From Pontibacter akesuensis (GTDB lineage: Bacteria > Bacteroidota > Bacteroidia > Cytophagales > Hymenobacteraceae): a stretch of DNA of 64,000 nucleotides. The stretch covers positions 4,464,001 through 4,528,000 of the forward strand of contig NZ_CP014766.1 in the NCBI RefSeq assembly GCF_001611675.1, written 5' to 3'. The notes below the pieces were generated by a model that did not search any database, was not told the origin of the DNA, and saw only the letters and a list, made by a program, of their open reading frames with translations. Shown piece by piece: positions 53,525 through 62,012 of this stretch (positions within the stretch are counted from its first letter, which is position 1; each line of letters begins with the position of its first letter). Both the position numbers and the translations under genes were made by a program.

Positions 53525-54790
53525 ATGTTTTTCCGTACCACTGCGCTTTTGCTCTGCCTCCTGATGCTGTTTTTACCCGCCTGGGCCAGCACGATTCTGG
53601 TGCCGATGGATGAGGTGCAGAAAGACCATTTGAAATCATACGGAGCGGCCTACTGGGTACTCAGCAAGGATGTGCCCGTAGACTGGCTGCTGAACTACCG
53701 GGGCGGCAGCTTTGCCTTCCAGCATGTGCCGCAGCTGGAGAACGAGCTGATCGTGCGGGGCATCAGCTACAACGTAATCTCAGATGCCCAGTACAACGGG
53801 ATCCTGACCCAGATCAGCAACCCGGATGCCAACATGGACATCATGAAGCTGGAGAAAGTACCTAAAGTAGCCGTTTACTCCCCGAAGTCTAAGATGCCTT
53901 GGGATGATGCAGTTACGCTGGTGCTAACCTATGCCGAGATTCCGTATGACGTGATTTACGACAAGGAGATTGTGCAGGGCGAATTGCCAAAGTATGACTG
54001 GCTGCACCTGCACCACGAGGATTTCACCGGGCAGTATGGCAAGTTTTACGCCAGCTACCGCCACTACCCTTGGTACCAGGAGCAACAGCGCGAAGCTGAG
54101 GAATCTGCCACTGAACTGGGCTTTGCCAAAGTATCGCAGTTAAAGCTGGATGTGGTGAACAGGATAAAGGAGTTTACAGCCGGCGGGGGCTTTCTGTTTG
54201 CCATGTGCTCAGCCACCGACACGTACGACATTGCACTGGCTGCCGAGGGGGTGGACATTGTAGAGGCGATGTTCGATGGGGATGCCGCCGATCCAAATGC
54301 CCAGAAGAAACTCGATTACTCTAAAACATTCGCTTTCCGCAATTTCAAGCTGTCGCGCAACCCAATGGAGTATGAGTACTCTGACATTGACATTCAGCCA
54401 CAGGAGCGCCCGGTAACTGAGGCGAACGACTATTTTCAGCTGTTCACCTTCTCTGCCAAGTGGGACCCCATCCCGACAATGCTCACGCAAAACCACACCA
54501 AGACGATCAAAGGATTTATGGGACAGACAACCGGCTTCAGAAACAGCCTGGTGAAACCGGAGTCAATCATACTTGGAGAGAATAAAGAATTGGGTGAAAT
54601 ACGCTACATGCACGGCACCTTCGGCCGCGGTACCTGGACCTTCTACAGCGGCCACGACCCGGAAGATTACCAGCACCTAGTGGGCGAAGACCCAACGGAC
54701 CTGGCGCTGCATCCGAACTCTCCGGGCTATCGCCTTATCCTCAACAACATCCTTTTTCCTGCAGCCAAGAAAAAGAAGCAGAAAACCTGA
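53525..54790 (+). CDS. Exported protein of unknown role, often mislabelled asparagine synthetase B
   Basis: 421 residues with a signal peptide (MFFRTTALLLCLLMLFLPAWAS). The mature protein has STILVPMDEVQKDHLKSYGAAYWVL and a region with GGGFLFAMCSATDTYDIALAAEGVD resembling a class I amidotransferase-like fold with a Cys (MCSAT). RYMHGTFGRGTWTFYSGHDPEDY is near the end. Close relatives in Bacteroidota carry the label asparagine synthetase B in databases, as I recall. Neither a glutaminase N-terminus nor an ATP-pyrophosphatase domain is present, and a signal peptide is, so this name should not be trusted. Confidence 0.7.
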   Translation: MFFRTTALLLCLLMLFLPAWASTILVPMDEVQKDHLKSYGAAYWVLSKDVPVDWLLNYRGGSFAFQHVPQLENELIVRGISYNVISDAQYNGILTQISNPDANMDIMKLEKVPKVAVYSPKSKMPWDDAVTLVLTYAEIPYDVIYDKEIVQGELPKYDWLHLHHEDFTGQYGKFYASYRHYPWYQEQQREAEESATELGFAKVSQLKLDVVNRIKEFTAGGGFLFAMCSATDTYDIALAAEGVDIVEAMFDGDAADPNAQKKLDYSKTFAFRNFKLSRNPMEYEYSDIDIQPQERPVTEANDYFQLFTFSAKWDPIPTMLTQNHTKTIKGFMGQTTGFRNSLVKPESIILGENKELGEIRYMHGTFGRGTWTFYSGHDPEDYQHLVGEDPTDLALHPNSPGYRLILNNILFPAAKKKKQKT

Positions 54791-54903
54791 TTTCAGTTAT
54801 CATTTGACAATTAACAATTATCATGATATAAAAATAAAGTGAGGTCAAGATAACCCTACTTTGACCATCCTATGATGATTGATAAATGATCAATGTTAAA
54901 TGA

Positions 54904-55512
54904 TTAGTGCATTCTATCTGCCCGTGGTTCCAGGTTGCGGATAATGTCGGCTTCGATGGCCAGAAGCTCATTCAGGCGTGCGTCTACCTCTTCGGCGGGC
55001 ATGTACTCTTTGGCCAGCTTCACAAAGCTTACATAGTGGCCGGCCTCAGAAACCATCAGCTCATAATAGAACTTCTGGAGCTCCTCGTCTTTGATGTTCT
55101 TCCAGAGCAGCTTGAAGCGCTCACAGCTCCGTGCCTCGATTAGGGCATTCACCAGCAGGTGGTCCATGAGCTGGCGCTCGCGCTTGTTGCCTTTGCGTAT
55201 ATGCTTTGTCAGTTCCGCCACATACTCATCAGGTCGGTTGCGGCCAAGGCCGAACCCACGCTTTTTCAGCTGCTCCATCACGCGTTCAAAATGGCTCCAC
55301 TCCTCTGCCACCAGCTCTGTCATCTCCTCCACCAGCTTTGTTTTGTCCGGGTACTTCACAATGAGTGAAATACCGGAGGTAGCAGCCTTTTGCTCACAGT
55401 AGGCATGGTCCACTAGAATCTCCTCTATGTTTTTCTCAGCAATATTCACCCAGCGCGGGTCGGTCGGGAGCTCTAGCCGAAGTATGGTTTTGGTTGGTTG
55501 TGTAGTAGACAT
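54904..55512 (-). CDS. miaE: tRNA-(ms2io6A) hydroxylase MiaE
   Basis: 202 residues. DHAYCEQKAATSG, EEWSHFERV and EARSCERFKLL...SEAGHYVSFV supply the E-x-x-H pairs of a ferritin-like di-iron centre, which are MiaE hallmarks. It hydroxylates the isopentenyl group of ms2i6A at tRNA A37 with O2, giving ms2io6A. The substrate is produced by MiaA and MiaB; a miaB begins at 63.4 kb. It is convergent with the gene at 53525 and 45 bp upstream of the porin gene's stop on the same strand. Confidence 0.93.
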   Translation of the reverse strand: MSTTQPTKTILRLELPTDPRWVNIAEKNIEEILVDHAYCEQKAATSGISLIVKYPDKTKLVEEMTELVAEEWSHFERVMEQLKKRGFGLGRNRPDEYVAELTKHIRKGNKRERQLMDHLLVNALIEARSCERFKLLWKNIKDEELQKFYYELMVSEAGHYVSFVKLAKEYMPAEEVDARLNELLAIEADIIRNLEPRADRMH

Positions 55513-55557
55513 TTTCTAAAGAATAAATACTTTATTTCTGAAGACGTGAAGTATGGC

Positions 55558-57486
55558 TTAGTCAAAAAAGCGCCACTGCACCCCAAATACAAAGCTGCGG
55601 CGCATGCCCGGGTAGTAAGGCGTGATAAAGTTAACAGGCTCGGTGAGACCATAATTGATATGACTCATCTTCAGAAACACGTTAATGGTTTTAATATCAG
55701 CATTCACGAAAACGTCAACTACCGGATAAGCCTGCACCTGAAAATCGTTCTGCACAAAGAACTGCTGCGTCACCGGCATGTAGCCATAGGCATAGTAATC
55801 GCTGTTGATGGTGCCGTGCAGGCCAAGCTGAGTGTAAAGCGCTCCCTTGAAGAGGGGGCCTTCTATGTATACTTTCGAATCCCAAAGCCACTCTGGAATT
55901 ATTACTTTGTCGGCTTCATCCGTGTTGGTGTACGAAACAAAGTTCTCGAAATGCACCGGCCCGAAATTAATGTTGTGCGATAAAAGGCCTCCCCAGAAAC
56001 GTTGGTTTTCCCCTGCACGCTCAGGCTGGGCTCGCTCATTGAAAAACACCCAACGCTTAATGTTGGTGTAGTTGGCATTGAATTTAAAATACTGTCGTTT
56101 GCCGATCCTTTGGTTTATCCCCGCCTCAATGCGATCAATTACCATGTTGCTGCGGTCATCGTCCCACTTATAGTGATTGCTTAGCATATAGCGTTGCACC
56201 AGCGAGGGCGTGTACAACACCCGCTCCAGGGAACCGTAGGCCCCGCCCAACCTGGCCATCCCCTTGATTTTATAATCACCCGCTAACTGATACTCCGCAT
56301 TACCTGTAAGTTCGGCCAGTTCCTTGTAAAAGAGCCTTATACTGCCTCCTAAAAAAACCTGGTTGTAACTGCTCTCACTTGTTAGTGTCTGAAAATAATT
56401 TCCTTTTGCACGCACCGTGTCAGGCAACCCCTCAATAGAATCTAAAACACTATAGAGAATACTGGAATTTCTGACTCTCATGTAGGCTTTGTAAGAGGAA
56501 AGCCTGTTGTTGCCCGTCATTCCTACCGTGTTTTCCAGCTCCTTGTACGCTGTAGCATCTTCGGTGCGCTCTTTACTGTAGTAGAAATTGGGATAAAGGT
56601 AAGATTTGCCGTCCAGTAAGTATGAAGGGATATCGTTATCGGAGTACTCGTTGCGCTGTCGGTAATAGTCTAAGGTATGGTAGGCCTTCAGGTTCTCCTT
56701 TGCTACTCTGTAGATGTGCGTGAGGTGCAGGTTATTTCTGGATTCCTCGTTGGCTGCCTGTGTCAGGTTTACATTTTCCTGCTGATAACCGGCTATATCT
56801 GCCTGTACATTATCGTCTTCTCCAGGCCTTATGCCGCCTGTCTCGATCTGCTCTACCTTCATGAAAGTATAATTGAAGAACAGGTCATACTTTTCGTTCT
56901 CGGAGCGGTAGTGGGTAAAGAGCTTTACGGCCTGGTTATCCAAAAAACCTTTGTTTCGCCGATCCTGAGATGCCGGACCAATCTGCTGATCGGCGGAAAG
57001 TATCTGATAGGCAAGACCGAAATTCCAGCGTGGGTTAATGTTCCGGGTGTGCAGTGCCTCAAAGGTTTGCTCTCCGCGGCCGCCCTGCACGTAGTATAGG
57101 TGCGTGTAAGGCGATCGCGTGTTATAGTAGTTGATCCGCTGTGGATCGTAAGCATAGCGGTCGAAGATGTTCTTGCCCAGCCTGACTCCTATTTTATCCG
57201 GCATCTGGAAGAGCATAGGCGTGGCGGCGGTGCCTACATTGCCGAGGTGCTGGTAAAAAGTGGTGTCGTTAAACCAGTAGCGCTCGTTCTGCATGTTGTT
57301 CAGCGAGGTATCAATAGGGAGTTCGGTATAGTCTCCCTCCAGAACATTTCGCTCGTATAACTCCAGCGTTGTTTTGGGGCTGTAGAGCAATCTGGTGGAG
57401 TCATCTATGATCTGGGCAACAGCAGCCTCTTTTGCCAGCAGCAGAAGCAACGTTACAAGTATAAATGCGGATATTCTTCTTTTCAC
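55558..57486 (-). CDS. Putative outer-membrane porin (Porin_10 type)
   Basis: 642 residues from GTG 57486. A signal peptide (MKRRISAFILVTLLLLLAKEAAVA) is followed by alternating beta strands rich in Tyr, Phe and Asn, typical of a barrel. The segment TTFYQHLGNVGTAATPMLF and the C-terminus ending in GVQWRFFD (terminal aromatic) match the family of putative porins common in Bacteroidota. It should form an outer-membrane channel; the solute is unknown. The start lies 4 nt after a -7 box. Confidence 0.85.
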   Translation of the reverse strand: MKRRISAFILVTLLLLLAKEAAVAQIIDDSTRLLYSPKTTLELYERNVLEGDYTELPIDTSLNNMQNERYWFNDTTFYQHLGNVGTAATPMLFQMPDKIGVRLGKNIFDRYAYDPQRINYYNTRSPYTHLYYVQGGRGEQTFEALHTRNINPRWNFGLAYQILSADQQIGPASQDRRNKGFLDNQAVKLFTHYRSENEKYDLFFNYTFMKVEQIETGGIRPGEDDNVQADIAGYQQENVNLTQAANEESRNNLHLTHIYRVAKENLKAYHTLDYYRQRNEYSDNDIPSYLLDGKSYLYPNFYYSKERTEDATAYKELENTVGMTGNNRLSSYKAYMRVRNSSILYSVLDSIEGLPDTVRAKGNYFQTLTSESSYNQVFLGGSIRLFYKELAELTGNAEYQLAGDYKIKGMARLGGAYGSLERVLYTPSLVQRYMLSNHYKWDDDRSNMVIDRIEAGINQRIGKRQYFKFNANYTNIKRWVFFNERAQPERAGENQRFWGGLLSHNINFGPVHFENFVSYTNTDEADKVIIPEWLWDSKVYIEGPLFKGALYTQLGLHGTINSDYYAYGYMPVTQQFFVQNDFQVQAYPVVDVFVNADIKTINVFLKMSHINYGLTEPVNFITPYYPGMRRSFVFGVQWRFFD

Positions 57487-57490
57487 GTTT

Positions 57491-57498
57491 CAAAAATA
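57491..57498 (-). promoter_or_regulatory. -7 promoter box for the porin gene
   Basis: Reads TATTTTTG on the minus strand, ending exactly 4 nt before the GTG start codon; a leaderless mRNA is implied. Confidence 0.55.
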
Positions 57499-57532
57499 AG
57501 GAATTAATACGGGAAATTACGCGCCCCGGCGG

Positions 57533-58579
57533 TTAAGCGAAATCCTGCACATGCCCCAGCACCAAGCCATCAAAAGCAGCCTGATCAGCCAGAAACTGCA
57601 CCTCAATGGGCACATAGAAAACAGGCAGTTGTTCCGTTAGGCTTTTCAGTGAAGCATCAGTCAGTTTAACGGCATCTTTGCGGGTAGTTAGTATAGCAGC
57701 ACCTGCATTTGCCGGATTTTGCAGCAGGCGCTGCAGCGAACGCAGGTTTTCTGCGGTGTAGGTATGGTGATCGGGGAAAGCCAGGTGCTCCACCACCTGC
57801 ATGTTCTGTGCTGTGAGGTACTGCTTCAGCGGCTTGTCATTTGCGATGCCCGTTACAAGTATAACTTTAACTGAAAGATTATTGCTGCTGCCTATGCGTA
57901 CAGGCTGGCCATAGGCAAAAGTCGAGAAGAAAACAGGAACGCCAGCCGAAGTATACCTGGCTACCTGCTGCTTTATTTTCTCCTGCTCCTGCTGGTTCAG
58001 CATGGGCGGGCACTTGCTAACAATCACCGCGTCTGCCCTTTTTGCCCCACTTCGCGGCTCGCGCAATCGTCCCGCCGGCAGCACAAAGTCTTTGTAAAAA
58101 GGTCGGTTGAAATCAGAGATCAGGATGTTGAGCGAGGGCTGTACCGGACGGTGCTGCATCGCATCATCCAGCACGATTACGTCCAGTTCCGGCACCCTTG
58201 CCTGTAGTTCAGCAATGCCCTTCACGCGTTGCTCGCACACTGCCACCGCCACCTCCTTAAAGTCAGCATGATACTGGTAAGGCTCGTCTCCTATAATTGC
58301 GGGAGTTGCCTGGGCATCGGCAAGTATAAAGCCTTTGCTTTGGCGTTTGTAGCCGCGGCTAAGGGTAGCCACTTTATAGGGCTGTAGCAGGCGCAGCAGG
58401 TATTCTACATGCGGCGTTTTGCCTGTTCCGCCCACCGTCAGGTTGCCCACCGCTAGCACAGGCAAACCGAAGCGCGTGGAGGCGAGCAGGCGCTGGTCGT
58501 AGAGGTAATTGCGCAGGCGCGTGATGCCGCCGTAGAGCTGCGAAAAGGGCCTGAAGAGTATTTGTGCCGTTTTTTGCAT
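57533..58579 (-). CDS. lpxK: Tetraacyldisaccharide 4'-kinase
   Basis: 348 residues from ATG 58579; the frame continues upstream antisense to nif3 but with unrelated residues, and a promoter box lies at 58595-58602. The P-loop is GNLTVGGTGKTP (Gly45-Pro56), characteristic of LpxK, followed by LSRGYKRQ and VIVLDDAMQHR (Walker B-like DD-QHR). It phosphorylates the 4' position of the lipid A disaccharide at the inner membrane. The enzyme shows that the cell makes lipid A. Confidence 0.95.
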   Translation of the reverse strand: MQKTAQILFRPFSQLYGGITRLRNYLYDQRLLASTRFGLPVLAVGNLTVGGTGKTPHVEYLLRLLQPYKVATLSRGYKRQSKGFILADAQATPAIIGDEPYQYHADFKEVAVAVCEQRVKGIAELQARVPELDVIVLDDAMQHRPVQPSLNILISDFNRPFYKDFVLPAGRLREPRSGAKRADAVIVSKCPPMLNQQEQEKIKQQVARYTSAGVPVFFSTFAYGQPVRIGSSNNLSVKVILVTGIANDKPLKQYLTAQNMQVVEHLAFPDHHTYTAENLRSLQRLLQNPANAGAAILTTRKDAVKLTDASLKSLTEQLPVFYVPIEVQFLADQAAFDGLVLGHVQDFA

Positions 58580-58594
58580 AGTTTGTAACGAAAG

Positions 58595-58602
58595 CAAAGT
58601 TA
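58595..58602 (-). promoter_or_regulatory. -7 promoter box for lpxK
   Basis: Reads TAACTTTG on the minus strand, 15 nt upstream of the ATG at 58579; it supports that start over longer alternatives. Confidence 0.55.
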
Positions 58603-58651
58603 AACTAATTTTAACGTGCCGCTGCGAACGGCACGACGAAAGAAAAAAACT

Positions 58652-59752
58652 ATGGCAAAAATACACGAAGTAACGACGCTGCTGGAGCAACTCGCTCCCC
58701 TGCGCTACCAGGAAAGCTACGACAACGCCGGCCTGCAGACAGGTGATGCCAATGCTGAGGTAACTGGCGTGCTGGTAACACTGGATTGCACGGAGGCCGT
58801 GCTGGACGAGGCACTGGAGAAAGGCTGCAACCTGGTGGTCGCCCATCACCCCGTCATCTTCAAAGGACTGAAGCAACTGACAGGGCGCAGCTACGTGGAA
58901 CGCACCATCATCAAAGCCATCCGACACAACATCGCCATCTATGCCAGCCACACGAACCTGGACAGTGTTGTGAATGGCGTGAATACCAAAATTGCAAACA
59001 AGCTCGGTCTGCAGCAGCAACGGATGCTGATTAATAAGCCAAACACGCTGCTGCAGCTTGTTACTTTCGTGCCTGTCGCCCATACCGAAGCAGTGCTGAC
59101 CGCCTTACATGCAGCCGGAGCGGGAAATATTGGAGAATACAGCAGCTGCAGCTTCAGTGTTACCGGAACGGGCCGCTTCACCCCTTCCGAAAGCGCCAAC
59201 CCTTCGATTGGCGAGAAAAACAAGCCGGAGCAGGTGGAGGAAAACCGGCTGGAACTGATCTTCCCCGCCGCCTTGCAAAGCAAAATTATGGCAGCATTAC
59301 AGCAGGCACACCCTTATGAGGAAGTAGCGCACTACCTCTACAACCTGGAGAACCAGAACCAGGAGGTGGGCATTGGCGTGATAGGTGAACTGGAACAGGA
59401 AAAGACTGAGCAGGAGTTCTTGGCTTACCTGAAGGATTGCATGCAGCTGCAGGGCCTCCGCTATACTTCCATCGGAGGCAGAAAGGTTAAAAAAGTAGCT
59501 GTTTGTGGCGGCTCTGGCAGTTTCCTGATTAAGGATGCCCTCCGGCAGGGGGCTGATGCCCTGGTAACGGGCGACGTGAAGTACCATGAGTTCTTCGATG
59601 CTGAAAACCGCCTGATGATCGCAGACATCGGCCACTACGAAAGCGAAGTGTTTACAAAGGAGATATTTTATGACACTATTTCAAAAAGTTTTGCTAATTT
59701 TGCAGTCTTAATATCAGAAGTAAACACAAACCCCGTCAGATACACTTTTTAA
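58652..59752 (+). CDS. Nif3-like dinuclear metal centre protein
   Basis: 366 residues from ATG 58652. YDNAGLQTGD and VVAHHPVIFKG (His pair for metals) are Nif3/YbgI signatures. NIAIYASHTNLDSVVNGVN is a further block, and GDVKYHEFFDAENRLMIADIGHYESE supplies the C-terminal His/Glu ligands. A central PII-like insertion (about 130-230) occurs as in long-form Nif3 proteins. It forms hexamers and was proposed as GTP cyclohydrolase-like, but its function is not settled. The zinc-ribbon gene follows after 3 nt, a conserved pair in many bacteria. Confidence 0.92.
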   Translation: MAKIHEVTTLLEQLAPLRYQESYDNAGLQTGDANAEVTGVLVTLDCTEAVLDEALEKGCNLVVAHHPVIFKGLKQLTGRSYVERTIIKAIRHNIAIYASHTNLDSVVNGVNTKIANKLGLQQQRMLINKPNTLLQLVTFVPVAHTEAVLTALHAAGAGNIGEYSSCSFSVTGTGRFTPSESANPSIGEKNKPEQVEENRLELIFPAALQSKIMAALQQAHPYEEVAHYLYNLENQNQEVGIGVIGELEQEKTEQEFLAYLKDCMQLQGLRYTSIGGRKVKKVAVCGGSGSFLIKDALRQGADALVTGDVKYHEFFDAENRLMIADIGHYESEVFTKEIFYDTISKSFANFAVLISEVNTNPVRYTF

Positions 59753-59755
59753 TAC

Positions 59756-60487
59756 ATGGAAAGTACTGTAGCCAGCAAATTAGAAGCGCTTTCAAAGCTT
59801 CAAAGCATCGATTCGCAGCTTGATGAAATTAGACGCGTAAGAGGAGACCTGCCGGAAGAGGTGCAGGATCTGGAAGACGAAATTGAAGGCTATGAAGTGA
59901 GGGTTCGTAAGTTTGATGATGAAGTTGCCAACCTGAACGAGTCGATCGCACAGCGCAAGCAGGCCATCAAGGATTCCGAGAGCCTGATCAGCAAGTACGA
60001 AGACCAGCAGCAAAACGTACGCAACAACCGTGAGTACGACGCTATCACTAAAGAAATAGAACTTCAGAAACTGGAAATCCAGATCTCTGAAAAGAAAATA
60101 AAAGAGGCGCACTACCAGATCGACCAGAAGAAGAACGAGATCGAAGGCACCAAGAATCGCCTGGAAGAACGCCGCAAGGATCTTGAAAATAAGAAAAAGG
60201 AGCTGAACCAGATTGTTGGCGAAAGCGAGGAAGAAGAGCAGCACCTGGAGCAGGACCGCGCAAAAGCGGCCAGCAACATAGAAGACCGCTTGCTTAGCGC
60301 CTATAGCCGCATCCGCAAGAACGTGCGCAACGGCCTGGCTGTTGTTCCGGTAAAGCGTGATGCTTGTGGCGGTTGCTTTAACACTGTTCCGCCTCAGCGC
60401 CAGGCTGACATTGCCGCACAGAAGAAAGTTATCGTTTGCGAGCACTGCGGCCGTATTCTGGCTGGTGTGGAGCAGCGCGTATTCTAA
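59756..60487 (+). CDS. Coiled-coil protein with C-terminal C4 zinc ribbon
   Basis: 243 residues. Residues 1-180 are charged helical coiled coil (DLEDEIEGYEVRVRKF, ENKKKELNQIVGESEEEEQH), followed by the zinc ribbon CGGCFNTVPPQ...VICEHCGRIL-type pattern (CGGC and CEHC) near 200-235. This is the family of HP0958/CdsZ-like proteins, whose members bind RNA or nucleotides and act in ribosome or flagellar control elsewhere. It is 3 nt from nif3 and surely co-transcribed. A terminator follows at 60530. Confidence 0.88.
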   Translation: MESTVASKLEALSKLQSIDSQLDEIRRVRGDLPEEVQDLEDEIEGYEVRVRKFDDEVANLNESIAQRKQAIKDSESLISKYEDQQQNVRNNREYDAITKEIELQKLEIQISEKKIKEAHYQIDQKKNEIEGTKNRLEERRKDLENKKKELNQIVGESEEEEQHLEQDRAKAASNIEDRLLSAYSRIRKNVRNGLAVVPVKRDACGGCFNTVPPQRQADIAAQKKVIVCEHCGRILAGVEQRVF

Positions 60488-60529
60488 TAATACCTTGACA
60501 TTGGGCGTTCTACGCTTGTATACAATAGT

Positions 60530-60562
60530 AAAAAGGATGGCTAAACCCCATCCTTTTTTTTT
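60530..60562 (+). terminator. Terminator whose stem contains the next start codon
   Basis: AAAAAGGATGG (60530-60540) pairs with CCATCCTTTTT (60548-60558), loop 7 nt, then more T. The ATG at 60537-60539 of the following TPR gene is in the 5' arm. Confidence 0.75.
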
Positions 60563-62009
60563 GCTGACCGGGCTTTTCCTCCTAAGCCTTCCGGCCATGG
60601 CCGCTCCTGCCCTTTCGCAGCAGCAAAAAAAGATATACCAACAGGTAATCCAGCTGAAAGTGCACCAGGTAAGGGCGTTGGCTCAGCAGCAGCTGCAGCA
60701 GGCGCCCAATAGTGCAGTAAATTTGCTGCTGGCAAACTACCCAGACTTCTTTGAGCTTTGTGTGCAGCAGGACCAGCGGCTATATGCGGCATTGCTTGGA
60801 AAGCAGGAGGCGCGCCTGGAAAAGCTGGAAAATATGCCGCAAAACAGCGCCTGGACATCTTACGCTACAGCTGAAGTGGGAATGCAAATAGCAATGTGTA
60901 AGCTGTTATTTGGCAACCGCTTATCTGCAGCCTGGGGATTCAGAAATGCTTATCAGCAGTACCGCCAAAACGTGCAGAAGTACCCAGACTTCATTCCCAA
61001 CAGAAAAAATCTGGGCGTGCTGCAGGTGCTTATCGGCTCGGTGCCGGACCAGTATAAGTGGTTCCTTAACATTATTGGATTGAAGGGAAGCGTGCAACAG
61101 GGAATGCAAAATCTGAAATTGGCCGCCACTTCCGAAAATCCTTTTCAGCAGGAAGCACAATTGCTGTACGTGGTGCTGCTGCACATGACTGAGCAGGAAC
61201 AGGAACCACACGCACTGGAAAAAGTCACCCGTTTGGCCAAGGCGCAAAAGGATAACCTGTTAACAAGCTTTGTAGCGATGCATCTGCTCAAGAAAAGCAA
61301 GCAGGGAGAGGCAGCGCTACAGGTGTACATGAACAGACCCACTGGGCCAGGTTATCTTTCGTTCCCCTACCTCCATCACATGGCCGCAGATTTATACTTG
61401 TATAAAGGGTTATACGAGAAATCGGTGCAGGAAAACCGTTTGTTTCTGGCCCAGCACCAGGGGCGCCATTACCTAAAATCCGCCCATTTCAAGTTATACT
61501 TAGCTTACGCCCTGGATAACCATCTCCCGCAGGCGGCCTGGTACCTGCAGCAGATTCAACAAGTAGGGATCGCGGAGGCAGAGGAAGACAAGTATGCCGA
61601 CCGCTTTGCCGTAAACAGGGAGCCGCTTGTAAAGCCCCTCATGCAGGCACGGCTGCACTCAGACGGCGGCTATTACGACCAGGCACTACAGGAACTGCAA
61701 GAATCAAAGTTGAACGGCACTAGCCCCCCCGTCATACAGGCGGAGTATTACTACCGAAAGGCGCGCATTTACCACGGGCAGGAGTTGCTGCAGCAGGCAA
61801 TTACTAACTACGAGAAAACGATTTCCCTTTGCAAAGGGACAGATTTATACTTTGCACCCAATGCGGCGCTGCAACTGGGGTACATTTACCAGCAACTAAA
61901 ACAGCCGCAGCAGGCAAAGGCGCACTTTCAGCAAGCCTTGAGCTTTAAAAACCACGCGTATAAAAATAGTATCGACGCCAAGGCAAAGCTGGCGCTGTCG
62001 GCTATGTGA
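60537..62009 (+). CDS. Secreted tetratricopeptide-repeat protein
   Basis: 490 residues from ATG 60537, which starts a signal peptide (MAKPHPFFLLTGLFLLSLPAMA). The reading frame is open farther upstream but overlaps the zinc-ribbon gene. TPR-like helices are seen around residues 45-80, 370-430 and at the end (AALQLGYIYQQLKQPQQAKAHFQQAL). Likely a periplasmic scaffold; partner unknown. pabB follows after 3 nt, so the two are co-transcribed. Its first codons form part of an intrinsic terminator hairpin. Confidence 0.82.
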   Translation: MAKPHPFFLLTGLFLLSLPAMAAPALSQQQKKIYQQVIQLKVHQVRALAQQQLQQAPNSAVNLLLANYPDFFELCVQQDQRLYAALLGKQEARLEKLENMPQNSAWTSYATAEVGMQIAMCKLLFGNRLSAAWGFRNAYQQYRQNVQKYPDFIPNRKNLGVLQVLIGSVPDQYKWFLNIIGLKGSVQQGMQNLKLAATSENPFQQEAQLLYVVLLHMTEQEQEPHALEKVTRLAKAQKDNLLTSFVAMHLLKKSKQGEAALQVYMNRPTGPGYLSFPYLHHMAADLYLYKGLYEKSVQENRLFLAQHQGRHYLKSAHFKLYLAYALDNHLPQAAWYLQQIQQVGIAEAEEDKYADRFAVNREPLVKPLMQARLHSDGGYYDQALQELQESKLNGTSPPVIQAEYYYRKARIYHGQELLQQAITNYEKTISLCKGTDLYFAPNAALQLGYIYQQLKQPQQAKAHFQQALSFKNHAYKNSIDAKAKLALSAM

Positions 62010-62012
62010 TTT

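Noticed and set aside
54843-54867. GGTCAA...TTGACC inverted repeat between convergent genes
   Set aside because: Only 6 bp arms in a low-complexity AT-rich spacer; likely chance.
58580-59083. N-terminal extension of the lpxK frame
   Set aside because: Antisense to nif3, and located upstream of the lpxK promoter box; LpxK homology begins at 58579.
60357-60536. N-terminal extension of the TPR gene
   Set aside because: Overlaps the zinc-ribbon gene in another frame; the signal peptide starts at 60537.
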